DNA of 57,227 bases from JBCCQH01 sp039024435 (lineage in GTDB: Bacteria > Bacteroidota > Bacteroidia > J057 > JADKCL01). The stretch spans positions 1-57,227 of the forward strand of contig JBCCQH010000038.1 in NCBI GenBank assembly GCA_039024435.1, given 5' to 3'. A program made the translations under genes and the position numbers. Position 1 is the stretch's first letter, and every line of letters begins with the position of its first letter. Below the pieces are notes generated by a model. That model saw only the letters and a list, made by a program, of their open reading frames with translations. It searched no databases and had not been told where the DNA came from. Shown here piece by piece: positions 43,801 through 52,357 of the stretch.

Positions 43801-46665
43801 ACGATTCTTGCCTACAATGGACCCGAAGAAGGGGCGCTGTTCATGGCGGTGGAAAACATGGCCGATCCGGCTTCTTGGGGCTCCCCCAATCCCCTCACGA
43901 AAAAGGTGACGATTGGGGACGGTTCCTGGGCGTCCTACACCGACAACATCATTGAAGACGGTGAGCCCAAGACCGAGGTAACCCGGGGCATTTGGGAGTC
44001 GGCCACCATTGCCGATCTACCGGATGCCTACTCAAACGTGATCGGCGTGTACACGATTCAGTTCAGTTCGTACGTCTTGGGCAATCACCCGCAGTCCGGG
44101 GATCCCGATCCGGTGGACTGGTACAAAGGCATCGTGCGGATTCCGAAAGCTTCCGATCCCAACGGCCCGCGGAAGGTCTTGGAAGTGCTGAAGGTAGAAA
44201 ATGTCGGTACGAGTTCGGCCTTGCGGATCACGGCGGCTGACGCGACCTACGATGCGTCGGACCCGATCCAAACTGGCTCCGGCATCACTGTGAATTACTA
44301 CCCTGGCTACAAGCTATACCTCTACGCGGATATTCCTAAGAATTTTGTCGACGGGAATATTCTCCCGCTGCCGGGCGAAGGTTCGCGCAAGACGTACATG
44401 GCTTCGCGGACCTTGGATACGGCGAACAACTACACCTCGCCGGTCGGAGTCCCGGACATCCTGTTTGCCCAGGAGCTCATCGATCCGCTACCGCCGGAAT
44501 TGCCCACGGGAGCGGTCTACGCGAACCGGCCGGATTTCTTCTACAAATCCACCTACGCGTTTAACGTTGCGTTTCAGCAGCAGCCGTTTGCGGCGGCGTT
44601 TTACCGGGCGACCGAAGAACGCTTGCTGACCGCGTTGTACAAGCCGGAGACGGTGACGGCGGTGAAAAAGGCACTCAAGGAACTCGGCGACGACGATCCG
44701 TACCGCTCGGACCGCTGGAAAAACATGATCAGCTTTGATTATGCCTACAGCAACCCGTCGAATCCTTACTACGATCCGACCGGTTCGAATCCGGACGGTA
44801 CTTTTCGGCGCTTCCCCCGCGAACCCGGCAACTACCGTTTCCCCCGTCCCGACCGCGCGCCGGTATTTGACGGAACCCAAGAGCCGGGAGCCATTTTGGT
44901 GGAAGTCCAGGATGCCATTTACGGGGCATTTACGCCGCTGACCGAGCAACCGCTCATGTGGCAATACATCGAGGGTGGAAGCTACGAGCCGAATCCACTG
45001 CCGCAAAATGTACGCAATGCGCAAGGCCACTTGCTCGATCCGTCCGACGACAACTTCCGGCAGGCCCCCATGGCCAAGGTAATCGGGACGAATGAGATCC
45101 GCTTTGTCGACTTTACCCTGGATGGTGCGGGCAACAGCCTGATGTTCTATTCGGTGCGGGAAATCGGCAACCGCGGCAAGATCGGTGATCCCAGCCCGGT
45201 TTTGGGACCGGTGTTCCTCGTGAACGCCCGGCCACCGGAAGCACCGATTGTCCGGAAATTTGAGAGTACGAAGCTTGCGGTAGAAGGCATTCCGGCGGGG
45301 GATGGGATCCAGTTTGAGATCAATGGCTACTCGGACACCCAGCGGGTGGACCGGCTCCGGATCTTGCGGGCCTTTACCGCGGTGGACGCCCTTACGGTGC
45401 GCACCATGGAAGTGGCGGCGGAATTTGAGGTGGCTGATCTGCGGCTGCTCCCGGACAGCCCCATGCGGATCGTGGATGCATTCGACGGGGTAACCAACCT
45501 GCCCTACGGCGAACCGCTCTACTACCGCCTGGTCGCCCTGCGCCGCATCAAGGATCCCGACGGAAACATCGATTATGCGCCGTCGCAGCCTTCCAAGCTG
45601 CTGGTGACGACCCTGGTCGATGAGCTTACTCCGGTGGCGGTCACGTTGACCGCGACGGTGGGGACGGTGACGGCCACGCAGTTGCAGAACGTGACCCTGT
45701 TGTGGAACAATGGCGCTCCGAATGGCCGGCACGCATTGTACCAGGAGCAGAACGGGGTCTGGATGGAAATCTACAACACCAGTAGCAATCCGGCCCAGCA
45801 CAGCTTCACGCTTCCGCAGCCCCTGGAACGCGCGGAAACGCACCGCTTCAAGGTGCGGGTCTGGAACGCCAGCGGACTCACCAATCTGGAGGAAAACGTG
45901 TTTTCCATCAGTGGAGATTGTGGCGACCTGGCCCAGTTGCCGCAAGTGGTCAACCTGGCCGACTCCCTGGAGACGTACACGCCGCTCAAATCGGGACGGG
46001 CGACGCTCTACCTGGCGGCTCCGGGTTCCCTGACCTTTACCGATGTGACCGACGTTGCGCCTTGGGGACATACGTTTGGCCAATTGGAAATCACGGTGGT
46101 CGATGCGGCGAACAATTCGCACACCCTGAACGTGACTACGGCGGGTGGCAGTGTGACCTTTAACGATGGCGACGGCGGATTGGACCTCAGCGGAACCACG
46201 CCGAACCAGAACTACGCGATTTCGGTCAAGGTGATCACGGATGTATGCCCAACGGGATTCGTCCACGACTATGTCCTGGAATACTTCGGCAATCCCTGTG
46301 TTGCGGTGCAGCAGGTAGGCGAGTTGCTTTCCTACACGGATGCAACGCAGACCTACAGTCCCTTCCGTTCGCGGCAGATCGACCAAACCAATCCCTATCC
46401 GGGCAGTATGCAGTTCACCGACATCATGGTGGTGCCGACCGGCCATACCTTCGACAAGATTGAAATTTTGGTGGAGGATGGCCTGGGCAACACGCACCAA
46501 AAGGTGATCAATACGTCGGGTGGAACGGTGACGTTCAACGACGGTGAGGGCGGCCTGGTACTGGGAAGTGGCAATCCCAATGCCAGTCTCCAGGTGACCG
46601 GAATTTTCTACACGGACCTGTGTCCCACCGGGGTGGCCCGGGGTTGGGACGTCGACTACATCTAG
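40873..46665 (+). CDS. Unrecognised giant modular protein with carbohydrate-binding-like domain and C-terminal tandem repeats (1930 residues)
   Basis: No family is recognised for the whole. The start lacks a signal peptide (MNIILSGEHKVQSPYLYLQS). Residues ~210-375 look like a CBM4/galactose-binding-type module (NLIPNPSFELNGGF, RFLAFDGSTSPNQVAVGYTL, VWTQFQDYWTAG, DFGLDNLSFCE). A Gly/Pro/Glu-rich linker (~378-450) follows. The middle ~1200 residues are beta-rich with fibronectin-like stretches (LRILRAFTAVDALTVRTMEV). The last ~250 residues are two tandem copies (1682-1806 and 1807-1930) sharing a G-H-T-F-x-x-x-E-I-x-V-x-D pattern, G-G-x-V-T-F-N-D-G-(D/E)-G-G-L, and a closing D-(V/L)-C-P-T-G. 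It is the last gene of the block and is followed by a terminator at 46691. Confidence 0.8.
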   Translation: MNIILSGEHKVQSPYLYLQSVGSDASDGSAPGIHLRWDLLRNLGDTHLPKGNLASGTVNFNRANDFVKLYRSQYNQRYESVVDLSTDLPITVDDVDRFWVFQATGFQFPIYLYFRNPAQYDLVRTQYNPATNPLDFVRNYGNNLIEVDSPQELFFAANLKVEATPGAQTQMRIEGLSVEENVPLPEKFVSCRKVLDVNDLCGEPSNESCCNGPNLIPNPSFELNGGFSTDYTLSGTALPGRYGYVSDASTMNPRFWIGTPQDGNRFLAFDGSTSPNQVAVGYTLPVQARNRYCFSFWAINLDPNPGAVLQISIQGNFSGTVNFTFPVTGQQGVWTQFQDYWTAGPFDSSVTIKIIATTTAYVGNDFGLDNLSFCEANPVKFAGPVKDPGKGDETPLPETGRGTTDGPSLAFDAGKGGDEIPGSNFRGPTKGEEGEGGGPTVGGPTETSKCEARIVSENMRGVRFDVNGGFVSEIRLETYRAYINNATWSNKGSYALTTDTGTAMNRLENFGWLINGLWEKFNDGAKVRVQNYQDRWTQPRGLGFGVQEYITLSNTDPLAQAILPGANPVDGSIQVSYLDMLKLVALDFHAARMLGVGTIDNFSVGNGDYIYLMEYRTEGELDDFGGERPVAHYYMGIPTSKTDFRLPPVPKPLPVTYGLFIENATNQPTNLTDDQGYTPDGRSRFINVLVEQDPQTSGLGPFFVPSDEFCSEDQTEPVFFGLEYKKQGEAQYRKPELSNDPTYQDLDSPAQNETIPLPNHGEQTKPIYIHQETESGIHEYAVYGINWFSRVSDVSAPVLTDQTQFVKANTLLPPANFRVQLIQSENPLILTTGAEQWLLGQISGTDKTLVRVTFDYFHTHDLNYDYGDEVELFFRKAAPQNILGAVKSVVDDPTDNRKAIVRTESYVQASTGVTVSPTIAGSLLPQFVGGVMVVGSETFIVDDAVASNVSGEGPVFTVLKIEEGTAIDPNGTGQFTTILAYNGPEEGALFMAVENMADPASWGSPNPLTKKVTIGDGSWASYTDNIIEDGEPKTEVTRGIWESATIADLPDAYSNVIGVYTIQFSSYVLGNHPQSGDPDPVDWYKGIVRIPKASDPNGPRKVLEVLKVENVGTSSALRITAADATYDASDPIQTGSGITVNYYPGYKLYLYADIPKNFVDGNILPLPGEGSRKTYMASRTLDTANNYTSPVGVPDILFAQELIDPLPPELPTGAVYANRPDFFYKSTYAFNVAFQQQPFAAAFYRATEERLLTALYKPETVTAVKKALKELGDDDPYRSDRWKNMISFDYAYSNPSNPYYDPTGSNPDGTFRRFPREPGNYRFPRPDRAPVFDGTQEPGAILVEVQDAIYGAFTPLTEQPLMWQYIEGGSYEPNPLPQNVRNAQGHLLDPSDDNFRQAPMAKVIGTNEIRFVDFTLDGAGNSLMFYSVREIGNRGKIGDPSPVLGPVFLVNARPPEAPIVRKFESTKLAVEGIPAGDGIQFEINGYSDTQRVDRLRILRAFTAVDALTVRTMEVAAEFEVADLRLLPDSPMRIVDAFDGVTNLPYGEPLYYRLVALRRIKDPDGNIDYAPSQPSKLLVTTLVDELTPVAVTLTATVGTVTATQLQNVTLLWNNGAPNGRHALYQEQNGVWMEIYNTSSNPAQHSFTLPQPLERAETHRFKVRVWNASGLTNLEENVFSISGDCGDLAQLPQVVNLADSLETYTPLKSGRATLYLAAPGSLTFTDVTDVAPWGHTFGQLEITVVDAANNSHTLNVTTAGGSVTFNDGDGGLDLSGTTPNQNYAISVKVITDVCPTGFVHDYVLEYFGNPCVAVQQVGELLSYTDATQTYSPFRSRQIDQTNPYPGSMQFTDIMVVPTGHTFDKIEILVEDGLGNTHQKVINTSGGTVTFNDGEGGLVLGSGNPNASLQVTGIFYTDLCPTGVARGWDVDYI
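45916..46662 (+). repeat. Two tandem ~125-codon repeats at the end of the 1930-residue protein
   Basis: The copies start at about 45916 and 46291. They share the landmark order GHTF, E-I-x-V-x-D, NDG-x-GGL and CPTG. Divergence is high at the DNA level, so the duplication is old and maintained at protein level. Confidence 0.7.
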
Positions 46666-46690
46666 GTTCAATTTAAGTGCAATCAATGAG

Positions 46691-46730
46691 CAAGCGGGCA
46701 CTGCATTCGGCGGTGTCCGCTTGTCTTTTA
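46691..46730 (+). terminator. Rho-independent terminator after the giant-protein block
   Basis: CAAGCGGGCAC (46691-46701) pairs with GTGTCCGCTTG (46713-46723) with one mismatch, 11-nt loop, followed by TCTTTTAATT. It lies 26 bp after the plus-strand stop, between convergent genes. Confidence 0.8.
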
Positions 46731-46805
46731 ATTGGGTGGAGGCCGGCTGTGATTGCGATTCGGCTGCTTTTCCGGGCAAAAGAGCCCACTCTGCCGCTGG
46801 GATAC

Positions 46806-49034
46806 TTACTCCACTACTCGCTGCAGGAAGCCGCGGACGCGGTCGTGGTGCTTCACGAGGATCACGGTCTTGGGGGAGCTTTTGGCGATTTGGTAGGGGA
46901 GATTGCCGAAGAAAAATTTGCGGAACCATGGCTGGCGGGTCGCTCCGACCACAATTGCATCGTACTCGGAGCCGGCCCGGACGATCCCTTGCTCTACACT
47001 CTCTGATTTGATGATCCGGGTGTCCACGGCTGCGAGGTCCATTTCGCGGAGGCGGTTTTCCACTCCTTGGAGCAGGCCTTGGGTCCGGTCTTTCTGGTCG
47101 ACCGGGGCGCCAGGGGCCAGGACACTCGCCACGGTGATTGATCCCTCCTTTGCCCGGGCGAGGGAGGCGGTGTAGGCTTCGGCCCGCTGGGCGTGTTTGC
47201 CCCCGGCGGTAGGCAGCATAAAGTGCCGGGGCAGTCCTTCTCCCGCCAGCTTGATCAGCATCAGATCGGTGCGGGCATTTTTGACGACGGCATCGGCGAC
47301 CTCGCCCAGGATTTTGTCTTTGGTATTGGTGTAGCCTTTCCACCCCATCAAAATGAGGCTGCACCCGCGCGTCCGGGCCGTCTCCAAAATGGAGCTGGCG
47401 ATGCGCCGCCCGATCATGACCAGCGAGGTGAAGGGCACGTCAAATTCCATGGCGTGGTGCTGGGCCAGTTCCAGCAATTCGCGCTGGCGTTCGATGGTGT
47501 TGTCGGCGACGGCGGCGGTGACTTGATCGGGAAAGCTGATGACCCGCAGGGCGATGACTTCGCCGTTGCGGTCCTTGGCGATGCGGGCAGCCATCTCGAT
47601 GAGCTCCGGGACGGTGTCGGGATTGGCGATGGGCACGAGCACGCGGAAATCGGTGCCCTCGCGGACGGTACTTTTTTCCATTGCTACCCGCAGAGCTTCC
47701 TGGGGCGCTTCGTCGTCCTCGCCCTCATCGGTCTGGATGGGGGAGAGGAAGAGGTAGGCCAAAAAGCCGACCAGCAGGATGGAACCGGCAAGCACGACTG
47801 GAACCACGTGGCTGACGATTTGCCCGAGCAAGAAAAAGTTGGCCAGAATGCCGATCGCGGGCAAGACGGGCACTAGGGGCACCCGGAAGGGGCGCTCGAT
47901 ATTGGGGTATTTGTGCCGGTGGATGATCAGAGCGGCATTGACCAAAATCAAAACGGTAAGCAGCACCACGTCGGCAAAATGGGCCAGGCTCTCCAATTCC
48001 AGGATCAGGGCAAAACCGATGATGAAAGCCCCCACTAGGATCAAAGCCGGAAGCGGCGTCCGGGTTTTGGGACTGACTTCGCCAAACTTGGCCGGGAACT
48101 GGCCCAACTGGCTCATGGTGAGCGCCACGCGGGATCCGGCCATGATGGAAGCATTTGAAGCGGATATCATGGAAAACAATCCTCCGGCAATGATCACCAT
48201 CGACCCAATCGGGCCGAGAAACATCTTGGCGGCGCTGCCCATCGCGGCTTCGGTGTATTCGGTCAGGTCTGCAGCAATGATCACCAGGACCACGAGGGTG
48301 TAGAGCAGGGTGACCACCGCCATGGAGATGAAGATGGCCCGGGGAATGGTTTTCACGGGATTTTTGACTTCACCGGCCGAGGCGGCAATCGCGGAAAAGC
48401 CGAAGAAAGTAATGAAGACCAGCCCCGCCGTACTGCCAATGGCGACGATGTCGGTGCTGAATTTTTCCCGCAACTCCACAAAATCAACGCTCCCCAGGCC
48501 ACCCACGACAAACCAGGCGAGTAAGGCGACTTTGGCGAGGGTTACGATGATCTGAAACTTACCGCTTTCTTTGGTGCCCTTGATATTCAGGAGGATGAGT
48601 AAAATGGTCGCTACGATGCCGGAAGCCATTTCGAAAGGCGTATGCCAGATGAATTCGATGAAATAGCTGGAAAAACTCGCGATGTAAAAAGCGCAGGAAG
48701 AGGTGTAGCCGAGGAACAAGGCCCAACCCACAACGAAAGAGAGTCCTTTGGGGTAGGTTTTGCGCGCGTACAAGTAGCCTTCACCGGAACGCGGATAAAT
48801 GGAAACAAATTCGCAGTAGGTCAGGGCGGTAAACAGGGCGACCACTGCGGCGATAAGAAAAGAGAGGACCGCGGCGGAGCCCACGTTGCGGATCGCGAGC
48901 CCAGAAAGGGTAAAAATCCCGGCGGCGATCATCGTACCTACCCCGATCGCCAGTGCTGTGGTGAGGCCAAGATCACGGGTCAAATGCGCCTCAATGTTCA
49001 GCGATTGCTGATTTTTTGTATTCGTTTCTGCCAT
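46806..49034 (-). CDS. APC-family permease fused to two universal-stress-protein domains
   Basis: 742 residues from the ATG at 49034 (MAETNTKNQQSLNIEAHL); a longer in-frame start would only add a low-quality N-terminus. Residues ~15-450 are an amino-acid permease of the APC superfamily with about 12 hydrophobic segments and the TM1 signature (DLGLTTALAIGVGTMIAAGI, FTLSGLAIRNVG). The cytoplasmic C-terminus holds two UspA-like domains (~475-615, RVLVPIANPDTVPELIEMAA; ~625-742, VGATRQPWFRKFFFGNLPYQ and ending TVILVKHHD). Such permease-Usp fusions are known in bacteria and archaea; the Usp part is thought to sense nucleotide or stress state. The substrate cannot be told from sequence. It is convergent with the giant-protein block. 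Confidence 0.92.
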   Translation of the reverse strand: MAETNTKNQQSLNIEAHLTRDLGLTTALAIGVGTMIAAGIFTLSGLAIRNVGSAAVLSFLIAAVVALFTALTYCEFVSIYPRSGEGYLYARKTYPKGLSFVVGWALFLGYTSSCAFYIASFSSYFIEFIWHTPFEMASGIVATILLILLNIKGTKESGKFQIIVTLAKVALLAWFVVGGLGSVDFVELREKFSTDIVAIGSTAGLVFITFFGFSAIAASAGEVKNPVKTIPRAIFISMAVVTLLYTLVVLVIIAADLTEYTEAAMGSAAKMFLGPIGSMVIIAGGLFSMISASNASIMAGSRVALTMSQLGQFPAKFGEVSPKTRTPLPALILVGAFIIGFALILELESLAHFADVVLLTVLILVNAALIIHRHKYPNIERPFRVPLVPVLPAIGILANFFLLGQIVSHVVPVVLAGSILLVGFLAYLFLSPIQTDEGEDDEAPQEALRVAMEKSTVREGTDFRVLVPIANPDTVPELIEMAARIAKDRNGEVIALRVISFPDQVTAAVADNTIERQRELLELAQHHAMEFDVPFTSLVMIGRRIASSILETARTRGCSLILMGWKGYTNTKDKILGEVADAVVKNARTDLMLIKLAGEGLPRHFMLPTAGGKHAQRAEAYTASLARAKEGSITVASVLAPGAPVDQKDRTQGLLQGVENRLREMDLAAVDTRIIKSESVEQGIVRAGSEYDAIVVGATRQPWFRKFFFGNLPYQIAKSSPKTVILVKHHDRVRGFLQRVVE

Positions 49035-49425
49035 AGCGCTTGCAAGAATATAGACCTTTGGTTGCGGTACAATTAATGAAAAATTTCGGGGAAATGGTAT
49101 AGTTGGGCTGCCCGGGCAAGATGGACGGCTATTGCCACAATCGCCCAATGAATGGCTTAGAGAACGGTTTTACCCGCCAACGATTTTGCGGACCCAACGT
49201 CGTATTCCGGACGTCTTTGCGCAAAAAGCAGCTTTTTTTGGCGAAAGATGAAACAAACTCAGCGGTTGACTCCTTTTCTAGTCACAACGCGCAATTTTCC
49301 CAATAAACTTTTCGTGAAATTGATAGACAGTACCAAATTTCTGTCTCAATCTGCTGTGCTTGCTTTTATGTACTGGGCTTGAATAGGCCTTTTTTTACCC
49401 TCATTTTTCAACATCAAAAATCACC
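49035..49425. other. Divergent intergenic region
   Basis: 391 bp between the permease (minus) and the S74/T9SS protein (plus). It is moderately A+T-rich toward 49400 (TTTTTTTACCCTCATTTTTC). A small inverted repeat, GACAG...CTGTC, lies near 49325-49345. I see no protein of known type and no convincing Bacteroidota -7/-33 pair, though promoters for both genes should lie here. Confidence 0.5.
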
Positions 49426-50652
49426 ATGAAAAAATTTACTCGCTTTACGATGGCGATCCTGGTCGCTTTCCTGTTTGGATTTACGCTAGATGCGAATGCC
49501 CAGCAGTGGCTTGGGGCTTTCAACTCGACCGGCAGCATCAACCGGACCGGTAACGTCGGAATCGGTCAGGCCGGCACTCCGCTGGCAAAACTTGACGTGC
49601 GCGGCGACAATATCCTTCTAGCTCCGAATGGTACGACTGGTTTTGTCACGAAGTTTGTCGGTTTGGGTGAATCGGGAGGTAGCTGCAACATATTTGGTTA
49701 TCGGGCCCAGACTTCTTCGGACAACTTCATCAACGTCGGGATCAAGCGGCCTTCCGGTTTGATTACCGCCGCCGATGATTACCTTTTTGGTCCTACAATT
49801 GCTTGGGGATCGACCGGCCAGGGGCCGATTCCTTGTCTTCCCGGTGGAAACTGCATCGGCCCGCGCCCTCGCGCGCTGAACATCGAGTACGATGACAATC
49901 CGGATGGCTGCGGCAAGATCGTTGCTTCGTTTTTCGGCCCTCCCGGCGGTCTCGTTTTCCAAACTTTTGGCAGTATCCGCGTCAACAGCACTTTCATTTC
50001 CTCGGATAGCCGCTACAAGACGGATGTTCAGGATTTGGGCAATGCCATGGAGCAGATCAGCCAGCTTCGCGGGGTGAGCTACGGATTCAATCAGCAAGAA
50101 TTTGAAAACATGAACTTCGCCGATGGCCGCACCAATGGCTTTATTGCCCAAGAGGTCAAAGACGTGATGCCGGAGATCGTGGCCCAGGATGCCCGGGGGT
50201 ACTACGCGATCAATTACGACGGCGTTATTCCGGTCTTGGTGGAAGCCTTGAAAGAGGAAAACGACCGCGTAAACGAACTGGAAGCGACGGTACAGGACCT
50301 CACCCGCCAGTTGGAAGAGATCAAGTCCCTGCTGGCTGGTAGCCCGAGCCTGGGCAAGGCCGGGGGTGCCACTGACCTGGGGGTTGCAACGGATGTTCCG
50401 GCCCTGTACCAGAATCAGCCGAATCCTTTCAGCGGCAATACGGTGATCCCGTACTACCTCCCCACGAACGTCAAGTCGGCCCAGATCCGCGTGACTTCGG
50501 TCAATGGACAGGAAGTTTCCGTCTTGCAACTGACTTCCCGCGGCAAGGGTGAAGTCAGCCTGAACAGCGCGGTTCTGAACGCTGGGGTGTATACCTACTC
50601 TCTGATCGTGAACGGTGAGCGCGTTGCCAGTAAGCGCCTGGTCGTGAACTGA
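49426..50652 (+). CDS. Fibre-like exported protein with S74 intramolecular chaperone domain and T9SS type A tail
   Basis: 408 residues. A signal peptide (MKKFTRFTMAILVAFLFGFT...ANAQQ) is followed by a short fibre-like part with VGIGQAGTPLAKLDV. Next is a peptidase-S74/endosialidase-chaperone domain (~190-290): SSDSRYKTDVQDL (S193/S195...K198), LRGVSYGFNQQEF, NGFIAQEVKDVMPEIV, YYAINYDGVIPVLVEALKEE, with a coiled coil after it (ELEATVQDLTRQLEEIKSLL). The last ~80 residues are a Por-type sorting domain (ALYQNQPNPFSGNTVIPYYL, GVYTYSLIVNGERVASKRLV). By family S74 domains trimerise fibres and then cut themselves off at the Ser before D-x-R. Placing an export/anchor domain after the cut site is unusual. 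Confidence 0.9.
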   Translation: MKKFTRFTMAILVAFLFGFTLDANAQQWLGAFNSTGSINRTGNVGIGQAGTPLAKLDVRGDNILLAPNGTTGFVTKFVGLGESGGSCNIFGYRAQTSSDNFINVGIKRPSGLITAADDYLFGPTIAWGSTGQGPIPCLPGGNCIGPRPRALNIEYDDNPDGCGKIVASFFGPPGGLVFQTFGSIRVNSTFISSDSRYKTDVQDLGNAMEQISQLRGVSYGFNQQEFENMNFADGRTNGFIAQEVKDVMPEIVAQDARGYYAINYDGVIPVLVEALKEENDRVNELEATVQDLTRQLEEIKSLLAGSPSLGKAGGATDLGVATDVPALYQNQPNPFSGNTVIPYYLPTNVKSAQIRVTSVNGQEVSVLQLTSRGKGEVSLNSAVLNAGVYTYSLIVNGERVASKRLVVN

Positions 50653-50680
50653 TTCGACGCGGAAAAGCGCAATTTTTGGA

Positions 50681-50720
50681 CAACCGCATCGGCCATTTTG
50701 GTCGGTGCGGTTGTTTTGCT
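50681..50720 (+). terminator. Rho-independent terminator of the S74/T9SS gene
   Basis: CAACCGCA (50681-50688) pairs with TGCGGTTG (50706-50713), extended inward by TCGGCC/GGTCGG-type pairing, followed by TTTTGCTTT. It lies 28 bp after the stop codon. Confidence 0.85.
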
Positions 50721-50942
50721 TTGGGGCGAAGGGAAAAGGAGTTTTGGGGCCGCGATTGGGTGGCCCAGCGAAAAAAATCCCAAATTTTTTTGGGATGGGG
50801 TAGGGGGAATGCCACTCGGGGCGTAGTAATAGCAAACGCAACCGAACGCCTGCCGGGTTGCAGACCGGCGAGCGTGATGGAAGCGATTTATCACCTGAAG
50901 TGTAGCGTTCTTTGTATTCCACATGAAGATGTACATCACACT

Positions 50943-51002
50943 GCGTGCTCTCGGACCCGTAATTTTCCTAAGCTGATGGGTCACCGAGAGCACGCTTTTT
51001 TT
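50943..51002 (+). terminator. Orphan strong terminator, possible end of a small RNA
   Basis: GCGTGCTCTCGG (50943-50954) and CCGAGAGCACGC (50984-50995) form a perfect 12-bp stem, with inner GACCC/GGGTC pairing, followed by seven T. The only upstream plus gene already has a terminator at 50681, so this one probably ends a separate transcript starting after ~50720. Confidence 0.7.
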
Positions 51003-51278
51003 GTTGGGGGAAGTATTGGAAAGAGTACGTTCGCGAGTACAATTCTGCCGCGATAAGCGTCGTTGTTTCTTTCTCAGTGCGTCGACTAAATTTCTTCGTA
51101 CTCGGCGAGTAAGGCCACCTTAGTTTGGCGCTAAAATCGATATAAAGCAATCCAATGACATGCATTTTGCCGGTTAAAGGCCTTATTTCCCTCTTAATAG
51201 AGCGGTTATTTAAGTGCTTTACGGGCCGGTATTGATTCGATCCAACAATTTGAGCCAATCATCCCAAATCGATGCCTT

Positions 51279-52292
51279 TCACGTCTGGCGGTCCCGCCAG
51301 ATTTCCCACTGCTCCGCAACTTTCCGCAAGTGTTCCTGGCCCTCGACCGAGGTGCGCATGTACGCGGGAAGACTACCGATGCCTGCCCGGGCCGCCCAGA
51401 TGCCCGTCGCCACCGCCGCCAATGAATCCACATCGCCCCCGATGCGCACGGCCATCTGCAGGGCACCAAATGCGGTTCGCGCGTGCGCGAGCAAGTAGAG
51501 GAGACTGCCGGTGGTGTGCATCGCATCGGAAGGGAGTCCGTAGATGCCAACCGGAAAGAACGGAGCGGGGATTGGTTGTGGACCGCAAAGAACCGCGTAG
51601 TCGGACGGGGCCAAGTCGTCGGGAGCCGGTAAGGACGCCACCCGTTCCAGTAGGCGGTCAGAGGCACCATTGATCCCGAGGACTTTTTCCCGACAAAAAT
51701 CGATCAGCCCGGCGGGTTCACCGCGGAGCGATAACAGGTAAAAGCTCGCCCAGGCAATCGCCAGGCTGGAAACGTGGGCTTTGGGGTGGGGGTGGGTAGC
51801 ATTGGCATTGGCGAGGGCCCAGGCGGTGATTTGCCCGGGGGGCAGCAAGCCCAGGGGAACCGCACGGACCGCTGCGCCATTTCCGGGATGGGGGCGGGTG
51901 GCTTGAAACTGGCGGACTTCGGCGAGCGATTTTTCTCCGGAAAAAACCCAACGCAGACTTCCGTGGCCGTTGCGCCCGTAGCCTTTGTGCTTTACGCCGT
52001 CGGCATACTCCGCTGCGATCCCGGCGTAGATGACCTCGGGATCCGGACTTTGTCCCGAGCACAAGGCCCGAATCACTCCCAGTAACATCTCGGTATCGTC
52101 GGTATAGTCCCAGGGCCGGTAGTGCTCGGTGAAGAGTTCGGGGGCAACTTGGGTCTGGGGGATGCGGTCGCGCGCGTTGATAAAGCTCCGGAAATCCAGG
52201 TTGGCGGCAATCCAGCGGCGGTCCTGGAATTCGACCCCCGCCCCAAATGCATCGCCAATGGCAAATCCCAGCAGTAAGTCATGAAGCACCAT
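51279..52292 (-). CDS. ADP-ribosylglycohydrolase (DraG/ARH family)
   Basis: 337 residues from the ATG at 52292; the frame continues upstream only through the tRNA, so that part is not coding. Family signatures: LLGFAIGDAFGAGVEFQDR near the start, the metal-binding WDYTDDTEMLLGVI (T-D-D-T), GNGAAVRAVPLGLL, and a C-terminal IGGDVDSLAAVATGIWAA. This set binds two Mg2+ ions and removes ADP-ribose from modified proteins or small molecules. A soluble enzyme is expected. It is the last gene before tRNA-Pro on the same strand. A link to the ADP-ribosyltransferase-like cargo 20 kb away is possible but not supported by proximity. Confidence 0.92.
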   Translation of the reverse strand: MVLHDLLLGFAIGDAFGAGVEFQDRRWIAANLDFRSFINARDRIPQTQVAPELFTEHYRPWDYTDDTEMLLGVIRALCSGQSPDPEVIYAGIAAEYADGVKHKGYGRNGHGSLRWVFSGEKSLAEVRQFQATRPHPGNGAAVRAVPLGLLPPGQITAWALANANATHPHPKAHVSSLAIAWASFYLLSLRGEPAGLIDFCREKVLGINGASDRLLERVASLPAPDDLAPSDYAVLCGPQPIPAPFFPVGIYGLPSDAMHTTGSLLYLLAHARTAFGALQMAVRIGGDVDSLAAVATGIWAARAGIGSLPAYMRTSVEGQEHLRKVAEQWEIWRDRQT

Positions 52293-52357
52293 GCCCCAAA
52301 TAGCAAAAGACCCCCCCCAAATCAAAAAGCCCCGCAATGCAGAGCTTTGATTGGTTG

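Larger units (their letters stand above)
50653..51278. other. Intergenic region with stacked hairpins, no protein gene seen
   Basis: 626 bp between the S74/T9SS gene and the ADP-ribosylglycohydrolase end. Besides the terminator at 50681 it has an ATCCCAAA-TTTTTTTGGGAT hairpin near 50776-50796, and a long hairpin with T-run at 50943-51002. The 51050-51260 part is A+T-rich and unremarkable. Confidence 0.55.

Noticed and set aside
44488..47364. A 958-codon minus-strand open frame spanning the end of the 1930-residue gene and the permease end
   Set aside because: It crosses two well-supported genes and a terminator and is rich in Arg/Pro/His like other shadow frames.
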